DNA from: Engraulis encrasicolus
Lineage: Eukaryota > Chordata > Actinopteri > Clupeiformes > Engraulidae
DNA: 64,000 nucleotides
Direction: 5' to 3'
Assembly: GCF_034702125.1 (NCBI RefSeq)
Contig: NC_085860.1
Coordinates: 17,246,664-17,310,663, forward strand
The notes beneath the pieces were generated by a model. It was not told where the DNA came from. It ran no database searches and saw only the letters and a list, made by a program, of their open reading frames with translations. This document shows, piece by piece, positions 21,263-30,672 of this stretch (within the stretch, counting starts at the first letter, position 1; each line of letters begins with the position of its first letter). Position numbers and translations under genes: made by a program.

Positions 21263-21891
21263 TGTTACAAACCCATTAAAATTCAAACATGGGCATGGAA
21301 CATAAAAACCAGGTGAAACCAGTTGGGGAAGAAAAGTGGCGATTTTAATCTTCAAACGTTCAAGAAACAGAAAAGGCGTCGTACGCCGAGTTGAAACAAA
21401 AAAGGCCACGTCAGTTAAAGGTCTCGGAAGGAAAAAAAAGAACCCTATTGTAAAATCCTAAACTTAAAATCCAAACAACTATCTGACCTCCTCAAAATAA
21501 AAACACGTGGGTCTTCCGCACGATTCCTGCCTCCCTAAAATAAACCTATGTCGTGCGCTAAATGGAAAGAAAATAATCACCACCCTCCACCAATACAATA
21601 ATTGAATATATCTAAATATAAAAGACAATAATAAGAAAAAAGATGGGTCTAAAAGCATGTTTTGCCAGCAGCCTCTGGAGCCACGTGCAGCGTGGAGAGC
21701 TTAGTCGAGAGAGAGAGTGTGGAGACTGAAGGCTGGAGATTTATGTCAAAACCCATCCACAGCTTGGCCAATCAGCTTCCACGGGCACACCTGCACACAT
21801 TCACTCATTCAAGAGGCAGAACACAAGGCAATTAGACCAACAAACGGCACGCAAAGAAACTACATTGGTGGCAAAGCAGGGCCACGTTACA
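21263..21891. mobile_element. Solo LTR (629 bp) with perfect 5-bp target duplication
   Basis: The segment starts TGTTACAAACC and ends CCACGTTACA, with TG...CA ends and inverted TGT/ACA termini. It is flanked by CATAC at 21258-21262 and again at 21892-21896. A 5-bp duplication around a single LTR-like unit is what recombination between two LTRs leaves behind, and it fits Gypsy or retrovirus-like integration. No internal region remains. It is not similar by eye to the LTRs of the Gypsy element at 35755. Confidence 0.8.
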
Positions 21892-21896
21892 CATAC

Positions 21897-23562
21897 TTAG
21901 TTATTATTTAGTTTATTTAGTTTTAGAGCATGGTAACTAAGTTATTACAGTTAAGCATAGCATAACCTAAGTTCCTAACCATGATGACCAAATGCCCCAT
22001 ATGTCCCAATAGCATAGCATAGCGACCCACTAGCGGCAGCAGCCACCCAGCCTATCTCTTCCCCAGCTCTCTCTAAGTGAGAGCGGCTTGTTCTGAGTCA
22101 GGGACAACGCCCTGCTCAGAACCTAACCTAACCTGTCCCAACCGTTCTCCCGAACTGGATCTGAGAACAGTATTTAAACCCCACATGATGTCATCATCTC
22201 ACATGTTCAAGACCCAACAAGGACAACACATCAGTACCTCAGTACAAGAATACATTCTCAAACTGATCAGCATCTCCTATGGCCTTGAGCCAAACATGGT
22301 TGAGTTCACTTCATCGTGTTAAAGTGTCTCTGAATGTTGGGCCTACCCAACTCACTAACTTCAGCCCAAGTGACTTTGTGATAAACGACACCTCTGTAGC
22401 TAAGTTTACGACAGGGCAGCTGTCTTTAGTGGACTCATCTAGGCCCCAGAATTAGACGGAAACCCTAACACAGTAGATCTCGTCGTACGACGAGGCTCAC
22501 GTGAGATTTACTAAACATGTGTACCTCTCCAATCTCGTCGTAAGAGCGAGCGGCTGTTGATAAATCCAGCGTCTGAAAACCATCGTAATTAGAATAATCA
22601 CACCTTCTCTAAAACGGCGGGAAGGAGACCGCACCCCTGAGTTTGCAACATGGAGAGACACAAACCGGCTAAAACGTCCACGTTTCTAGTTGATTGACAG
22701 CTGAAATTAGGCTTTACGCCTGGTAGACAACAAAATAACACGTGGAAATAATCAACTGCAGTAGTCAACAGTGTTTCGGTTCCCAATATGGAAGGGGTAG
22801 ATTGATTTCCAAATAATTATGGTTACAATTAAATGTTTTATTGACTACAGTAGACATAATGAAGATATTTTTTAATGAATATTATTATTTTTTTAAAAAT
22901 GTATGATGATACACCTTTTTTGTAAACAAGGTCAAGAAAAGGGTCCTACGTGAAACTGGCCAACAAACAGTGCCCAAACCATGTGTTGGCCAAAGAGTTT
23001 TACATGTCCAGTGCGCTGTCCTTCTCGTGCTCATGTGCGCCCTGCTTCTCTCCTGCTCTCTTCGGTCATTGATCCCACAACTGAAGGCACATTCCATTAC
23101 ACGACTGTAGCCTAAAGGCCTATTGCATAAATATTCACACATCACGTCAAATCACAAATTAGAAGTGTCTTGCAGTTGTTGACCTATGCAAAATTAACGC
23201 AGCGCTCCCAGGAAGGGTGCACCAATTCAAACAGGTAGACGTTGGCTTACAGCCAAAATATACAATGTAAAAACATTTTGTAATTATGTAGGCCACATAT
23301 TTATGATAATGAGTTGTTGATCACCAACTTGAGCAGCAGTTGTAGCGCAGACAGCATACACCGTCTGAGAGCAGTCGTAGGATTTCATCTTTCCTGCGCT
23401 TACGATGAGATTTGATAAATGCCAACTGGTCATAGAAAAAGAACGTACGCACGACGTACGTATGATTCTCGTCGTACGCTGCTTTGATAAATGAGGGCCA
23501 TTATCTGTTAATTTCCAATAAATAATTGTAAATATTAATGAAGAAATGTTGGCAAAACTTCT
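21897..23562. other. Unassigned sequence with Harbinger-like pieces
   Basis: No gene is seen. At 22487-22575 and 23440-23505 there are CGTCGTACGACGAGG-like and GATAAATGAGGGCC-like motifs in inverted arrangement. These resemble PIF/Harbinger MITE ends and may bound a degenerate element of about 1 kb, but I could not fix a target duplication. Confidence 0.4.
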
Positions 23563-23629
23563 ACATAACCCAGCTTGATGGGCAAGGTTGCACATTACAA
23601 ATCCCATTAACATGTGTTCACCACTTTTA

Positions 23630-23963
23630 TGAAAGTGAAAGAAAGTGAAAGTGAAAGCCCATTGGGAAACTCCAACTCCCATTGTCATTGTGAAACAGCA
23701 CTCCACAGCACACAAGTGAACACTGCACACTGCACACAACGAAATTGCATTTATGCCTCACCCGTGCAAGAGGAAAGCCCTCAGTGGCGCCCCATGGGGA
23801 GCAGTGCGGTGGGACGGTACCATGCTCAGGGTACCTCAGTCATGGAGGAGGATGGGGGAGAGCACTGGTTGATTACTCCCCCCACCAACCTGACGGGTCG
23901 GGAGTTGAACCGGTAACCTCTGGGATGCAAGTCTGACGCCCTAACCGCTCACCCATGACTGCA
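23630..23963 (-). mobile_element. tRNA-derived SINE, copy 4, inside the first U unit
   Basis: This is the reverse complement of the SINE at 13160: tail GAAAGTGAAAG and CCAACTCCCATTGTCATTG on the left, body, then box B GGAGTTGAACC-like near 23900 and the tRNA-like head at the right. U-unit sequence stops at ...CACTTTTAT on the left and resumes at TTAATTATGTAGGCC on the right, so the SINE inserted into the array. Confidence 0.88.
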
Positions 23964-24000
23964 CAGTTTTAATTATGTAGGCCTATTTTTTGTTTAACTT

Positions 24001-24468
24001 GGGTGTGGTTGATCATGTAATCATGCACTCTAGCTCAATTGGTTAATCATTGACTCAATTTTTCAAAGATGGACTGTGGCCTTTGGCCTTTTTAATCATT
24101 AGTCATTGCATTGTGGGTTTTAAGGGATGCATTTCATCTCCATCCGTGCACCCCCCCCCCCCCCCCCCCCCCCCCCCAAAGATCGACTGTAGTGTCATGT
24201 TTGGATTTTAAAACGTCCAGTGGAAGGAAGGAATGTGATTCTAACTATTGGGAGACGAATGGACCACATGTCTGTTAGCAGATTATTCTATTCTTCTCAT
24301 TAATAATTTGTATGTGTGGAGATCATTCGACTCCTAATCAAATCTACCTTTGGGTACCAATAAAAGTAATAAAGTGTTTCCTTGAGAATAACCCAGCTTC
24401 ATGGGCAAGCTTGCACATTAAAAATCCCATTAACTTTTATTCCTGTAGGCCTATTCTTTGTTTAACTT
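24001..24468. repeat. U unit 1, internally deleted
   Basis: The copy runs from the anchor to AAGGGATG and then jumps directly to CATTTCATCTCC. About 670 bp found in the other copies are missing. The junction shares the short overlap ATG/CAT-like bases only. Its C tract is the longest here (27 uninterrupted C, 24151-24177). Confidence 0.85.
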
Positions 24469-25605
24469 GGGCGTGGTTGATCACGTAATCATGCACTCTA
24501 GCTCAATTGGTTAATCATTGGCTCAGTTTTTCAAAGATGGACTGTGGCCTTTTTAATCACTAGTCATTGCATTGTGGGTTTTAAGGGATGTAGTAAAAGA
24601 GAAAGAGAAAGTGTGTTGTGGTAGACGTGGCTGTCGTAGACGACTGCGTCTGACTTGTTTTTTTGTTATCTGATTTTGAAAAAGGCCATGTCGCCAGTGT
24701 TTCCTTTGTTGTGCTCTATTTGTTCCATTGTAATAAAAGCATGAGAGACAGTGAAACTGGTAAGGGTAGGTGATACGTGTTGACCGATTGTAGCTGGAAC
24801 ATTCTGCTGCCCCGGCTACACCCCGTGTTATGTTCCGATGCACGATGAAGAGACACTGACGCCGTTCTTCACTTATATTTCATCAAGATAAAAAGCAAGA
24901 GCACAAGGAAGAAGCACTTCAAGCATGCTGTCCAACAAACCTCACCCAGCTGAGTTGAATAGAGACTCTGTTGTAAAACAAAATACAATACAATGTAAAA
25001 CTATGTATAAAAATAACCCTTTTGGGAGATCATCTGGTTTTGTGTGATAGCGAGGCCTTCTGTGTGTTATGTAGCGCGGCCTAGCCAACCTCTGATTATT
25101 ATTTTTTACAATGAATAAAACGACGAAAACAAACACAAAATCTACATTTATATTCATCCCTTGTCTCTGTGGATCCTTCTGAATACTGTTGGGAAACTTT
25201 TGGAGAACTGAACGCCCTTCACCAGTGCTTCCCAAACTTCTTGACATCACATACCCCTTGGAGCATTTCATCTCCATCCGTGCACACCCCCCCCCCCCCC
25301 CAAAGATCGACTGTAGTGTCATGTTTGGATTTTAACACGTCCAGTGGAAGGAAGGAATGTGATTCTAACTATTGGGAGACGAATGGACCACATGTCTGTT
25401 AGCAGATTATTCTATTCTTCTTATTAATAATTTGTATGTGTGGAGATCATTCGACTCCGAATCAAATCTACCTTTGGGTACCAATAAAAGTAATAAAGTG
25501 TTTCCTTGAGAATAACCCAGCTTCATGGGCAAGGTTGCACATTAAAAATCCCATTAACACGTGTTCACCACTTTTATTCCTGTAGGCCTATTCTTTGTTT
25601 AACTT
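24469..25605. repeat. U unit 2
   Basis: A full-length unit of 1137 bp with a 15-C tract (25287-25301). It contains a 96-codon minus-strand frame (24553-24843) and a 126-codon minus-strand frame (24942-25322) that recur in other copies. No known domain is recognised in either. Confidence 0.9.
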
Positions 25606-26757
25606 GGGCGTGGTTGATCACGTAATCATGCACTCTAGCTCAATTGGTTAATCATTGGCTCAGTTTTTCAAAGATGGACTGTGGCCTTTTTAATCACTAG
25701 TCATTGCATTGTGGGTTTTAAGGGATGTAATAAAAGTAAAAGAGAAAGAGAAAGTGTGTTGTGGTAGACGTGGCTGTCGTAGACGACTGTGTCTGACTTG
25801 TTTTTTTGTTATCTGATTTTGAAAAAGGCCATGTCGCCAGTGTTTCCTTTGTTGTGCTCTATTTGTTCCATTGTAATAAAAGCATGAGAGACAGTGAAAC
25901 TGGTAAGGGTAGGTGATCCGTGTTGACCGTGTGTAACTGGAACATTCTGCTGCCCCGGCTACACCCCGTGTTATGTTCCGATGCACGATGAAGAGACACT
26001 GACGCCGTTCTTCACTTATATTTCATCAAGATAAAAAGCAAGAGCACAAGGAAGAAGCACTTCAAGCATGCTGTCCAACAAACCTCACCCAGCTGAGTTG
26101 AATAGAGACTCTGTTGTAAAACAAAATACAATACAATGTAAAACTATGTATAAAAATAACCCTTTTGGGAGATCATCTGGTTTTGTGTGATAGCGAGGCC
26201 TTCTGTGTGTTATGTAGCGCGGCCTAGCCAACCTCTGATTATTATTTTTTACAATGAATAAAACGACGAAAACAAACACAAAATCTACATTTATATTCAT
26301 CCCTTGTCTCTGTGGATCCTTCTGAATACTGTTGGGAAACTTTTGGAGAACTGAACGCCCTTCACCAGTGCTTCCCAAACTTCTTGACATCACATACCCC
26401 TTGGAGCATTTCATCTCCATCCGTGCACACCCCCCCCCCCCCCCCCCCCCCCCAAAGATCGACTGTAGTGTCATGTTTGGATTTTAAAACGTCCAGTGGA
26501 AGGAAGGAATGTGATTCTAACTATTGGGAGACGAATGGACCACATGTCTGTTAGCAGATTATTCTATTCTTCTTATTAATAATTTGTATGTGTGGAGATC
26601 ATTCGACTCTGAATCAAATCTACCTTTGGGTACCAATAAAAGTAATAAAGTGTTTCCTTGAGAATAACCCAGCTTCATGGGCAAGGTTGCACATTAAAAA
26701 TCCCATTAACATGTGTTCACCACTTTTATTCCTGTAGGCCTATTCTTTGTTTAACTT
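25606..26757. repeat. U unit 3
   Basis: A full-length unit of 1152 bp with a 23-C tract (26431-26453). The minus-strand frame at 25690-25986 has 98 codons; the extra 6 bp come from an AGTAAA duplication near its start on the plus strand. Otherwise it is nearly identical to units 2 and 4. Confidence 0.9.
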
Positions 26758-27898
26758 GGGCGTGGTTGATCACGTAATCATGCACTCTAGCTCAATTGGT
26801 TAATCATTGGCTCAGTTTTTCAAAGATGGACTGTGGCCTTTTTAATCACTAGTCATTGCATTGTGGGTTTTAAGGGATGTGATAAAAGAAAAAGAGAAAG
26901 AGAGAGTGTGTGGTGGGGGACGTGGCTGTCGTAGACGACTGTGTCTGTCTTGTTTTTTTGTTATCTGATTTTGAAAAAGGCCATGTCGCCAGTGTTTCCT
27001 TTGTTGTGCTCTATTTGTTCCATTGTAATAAAAGCATGAGAGACAGTGAAACTGGTAAGGGTAGGTGATCCGTGTTGACCGTGTGTAACTGGAACATTCT
27101 GCTGCCCCGGCTACACCCCGTGTTATGTTCCGATGCACGATGAAGAGACACTGACGCCGTTCTTCACTTATATTTCATCAAGATAAAAAGCAAGAGCACA
27201 AGGAAGAAGCACTTCAAGCATGCTGTCCAACAAACCTCACCCAGCTGAGTTGAATAGAGACTCTGTTGTAAAACAAAATACAATACAATGTAAAACTATG
27301 TATAAAAATAACCCTTTTGGGAGATCATCTGGTTTTGTGTGATAGCGAGGCCTTCTGTGTGTTATGTAGCGCGGCCTAGCCAACCTCTGATTATTATTTT
27401 TTACAATGAATAAAACGACGAAAACAAACACAAAATCTACATTTATATTCATCCCTTGTCTCTGTGGATCCTTCTGAATACTGTTGGGAAACTTTTGGAG
27501 AACTGAACGCCCTTCACCAGTGCTTCCCAAACTTCTTGACATCACATACCCCTTGGAGCATTTCATCTCCATCCGTGCACACACCCCCCCCCCCCCCCCC
27601 ACACCCCAAAGATCGACTGTAGTGTCATGTTTGGATTTTAAAACGTCCAGTGGAAGGAAGGAATGTGATTCTAACTATTGGGAGACGAATGGACCACATG
27701 TCTGTTAGCAGATTATTCTATTCTTCTTATTAATAATTTGTATGTGTGGAGATCATTCGACTCCGAATCAAATCTACCTTTGGGTACCAATAAAAGTAAT
27801 AAAGTGTTTCCTTGAGAATAACCCAGCTTCATGGGCAAGGTTGCACATTACAAATCCCATTAACTTTTATTCCTGTAGGCCTATTCTTTGTTTAACTT
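26758..27898. repeat. U unit 4
   Basis: A full-length unit of 1141 bp whose C tract is interrupted by A. Small changes near 26905-26950 alter the minus-strand 98-codon frame (26842-27138) without breaking it. Confidence 0.9.
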
Positions 27899-28801
27899 GG
27901 GCGTGGTTGATCACGTAATCATGCACTCTAGCTCAATTGGTTAATCATTGGCTCAGTTTTTCAAAGATGGACTGTGGCCTTTTTAATCACTAGTCATTGC
28001 ATTGTGGGTTTTAAGGGATGTAGTAAAAGAGAAAGAGAAAGTGTGTTGTGGTAGACGTGGCTGTCGTAGACGACTGCGTCTGACTTGTTTTTTTGTTATC
28101 TGATTTTGAAAAAGGCCATGTCGCCAGTGTTTCCTTTGTTGTGCTCTATTTGTTCCATTGTAATAAAAGCATGAGAGACAGTGAAACTGGTAAGGGTAGG
28201 TGATACGTGTTGACCGATTGTAGCTGGAACATTCTGCTGCCCCGGCTACACCCCGTGTTATGTTCCGATGCACGATGAAGAGACACTGACGCCGTTCTTC
28301 ACTTATATTTCATCAAGATAAAAAGCAAGAGCACAAGGAAGAAGCACTTCAAGCATGCTGTCCAACAAACCTCACCCAGCTGAGTTGAATAGAGACTCTG
28401 TTGTAAAACAAAATACAATACAATGTAAAACTATGTATAAAAATAACCCTTTTGGGAGATCATCTGGTTTTGTGTGATAGCGAGGCCTTCTGTGTGTTAT
28501 GTAGCGCGGCCTAGCCAACCTCTGATTATTATTTTTTACAATGAATAAAACGACGAAAACAAACACAAAATCTACATTTATATTCATCCCTTGTCTCTGT
28601 GGATCCTTCTGAATACGGTTGGGAAACTTTTGGAGAACTGAACGCCCTTCACCAGTGCTTCTCAAACTTCTTGACATCACATACCCCTTGGAGCATTTCA
28701 TCTCCATCCGTGCACCCCCCACCCCCCACCCTCCACCCTCCACCCTCCCGAGATCGACTGTAGTGTCATGTTTGGATTTTAAAACGTCCAGTGGAAGGAA
28801 G

Positions 28802-29235
28802 CAGTGTTGCCAATTCCGCTTATTATAAGCGACCTTGGGCTTCTTTTTTTTGAGCAGTCACTTTAAATTTTGCCAAGTCGCGGGTTGGGTTTTTTTGGGC
28901 TTGTTCTTTTCGGGGTTGGGCTTGCTGTTTTCTCCTGCTCTGGTGGTGATTTGAATGTGTTTCTCAATGGCAACTCGTTTTTTCTCACTCATCCTTACAA
29001 GTGACCCTGCTACAATATTGTTAACTCCCACTTTCTGTGGTCACTTGTGGGGATTTTAGCAGCCACGCAGATCCCCGTAAAGAGCAAGGTCTTCCCTGAC
29101 CAGGCACGCGACTGACAACCCACCCTTTCTGTCGCTTCTTTTGGGCTTGTTTTCACGACGCCCCTCAGTCGCTTCTTTTGGGCTTGTTTTTAGGGCGTCA
29201 GCCGCTTATTTGTCGTAGAAAATCTGGCAACACTG
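28802..29235. mobile_element. 434-bp hAT MITE in U unit 5
   Basis: The ends CAGTGTTGCCAATTCCGC and CTGGCAACACTG form terminal inverted repeats (CAGTGTTGCCA). A perfect 8-bp duplication GAAGGAAG flanks it at 28794-28801 and 29236-29243. The uninterrupted site GGAAGGAAGGAATG is present in neighbouring units, confirming insertion. The interior repeats GGGCTT(G/C)TT(T/C)TTTTGG-like words. Confidence 0.93.
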
Positions 29236-29446
29236 GAAGGAAGGAATGTGATTCTAACTATTGGGAGACGAATGGACCACATGTCTGTTAGCAGATTATT
29301 CTATTCTTCTTATTAATAATTTGTAAGTGTGGAGATCATTCGACTCCGAATCAAATCTACCTTTGGGTACCAATAAAAGTAATAAAGTGTTTCCTTGAGA
29401 ATAACCCAGCTTCATGGGCAAGGTTGCACATTACAAATCCCATTAA

Positions 29447-30620
29447 AGATATCCTATGCAACTTTGACATAAACACACCGATATAAACAACTTTATAGCG
29501 ACATCTAGTGGTTCTGCCGAAAATGTGCATTAAACTAGCCTACATTAGACATTGGCTTCGAGATTATGTGCGAATTAAATTTCTTCGTCCTCTGTAATTA
29601 GCCAGATTCCCTTCTTGCATTCAGTTCTCTCCACTTCTAAGGGGCTTTAAATCATATGTGAGATTCTCCCCCTTGCTTATGAATTCGCTGCTTCGTCTAT
29701 TCACTTCACACAACTGCAATCATGTTTGCACTTCCCTCAGATGGATATTATTTGATCCACTTGTTCTCGGCAGATATTCCCGTCTTTATTTCACATTTTC
29801 AGCAACTATAGGCCTATGGTACCCGTACATTAGAAGAACGAGGAAACAAAGGCTATTTTGTTGTCATAATAAAGATTTCAAAGTCGAGGTGACAGTGACA
29901 AGACGCGTTTTTATCTTGTGTGGTGTTGAAAGTGAAAGTGGACATCCATAAGCCGGCTAGAGATCACGTTTTGTCTCCTCTTGATCGGCAACAACATAGG
30001 CCTATATTTTTAGCCTCGCTCGACTGATTGTGTCCTTTGACATCAAATAAAATGTGCGACATCAGATTTCAACTCGTATACATTTGTGTAGCTTTGTAAA
30101 CTAAACGAGGTGGCGTGGGTTTTGAGAATGCTAATGCATAAATCCCAGTGTACTGAATGAATGATACAATCCCCATCTTTTGGCGTTCGGCTCTCTCCGG
30201 TTTGAAGCCCTTTTCCAATGTTCACACAAGCGATTTATTTGCCTGTCCAAACCTTTCATCTCAATTATCTCGTGATTTATTTGCAGTCCCATTCGTTGTT
30301 TTCACTGCATGCCAGCGTGATATTTCACAATCAGCTAGCCAGTAGCCAGCTTTCAGCAAGCTGCTGCTGCTTAGTTAGCAAACGAAGGGGAATAGGTCTC
30401 GCTCCGCTCATACAGCATAGAAATCTAGACGCCCCTAGCGGCCGCAAATTCCACAACAACAAAAGGCGCGGCGCCGCCAGGCAAAACTGCAAGTGCTGTT
30501 TCGGAGCAGGAGCACTAGGCGGTGATGGAAATATTGCCATCTCCCCCATAACGGGTCAGTCAAGCAAAACCTTGAGGACCAAGCCATTTAATGACCATGA
30601 AAAAGTTGCATAGTGTTTCT
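29447..30620. mobile_element. 1,174-bp TTAA element in U unit 5
   Basis: TTAA at 29443-29446 and 30621-30624 flanks inverted ends AGATATCCTATGCAACTTT and (reverse complement of the right end) AGAAACACTATGCAACTTT. The empty site CCCATTAACATG is seen in other units. The interior has frames of up to 131 codons with no recognisable transposase, so it is probably non-autonomous. The target site fits piggyBac or Kolobok. Confidence 0.9.
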
Positions 30621-30672
30621 TTAACATGTGTTCACCACTTTTATTCCTGTAGGCCTATTCTTTGTTTAACTT

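Larger units (their letters stand above)
27899..30672. repeat. U unit 5, with two insertions
   Basis: About 1154 bp of U sequence are split by a hAT (28802-29235) and by a TTAA element (29447-30620). The C tract here still has the interrupted form (CCCCCCA and CCCTCCA words), like the dispersed copy near 10640. The pure-C tracts of units 1-3 are therefore probably derived. Confidence 0.88.

Noticed and set aside
30218..30613. 131-codon frame inside the TTAA element
   Set aside because: It has no transposase motif, and two other frames overlap it. It is probably chance in a GC-rich part of a MITE.
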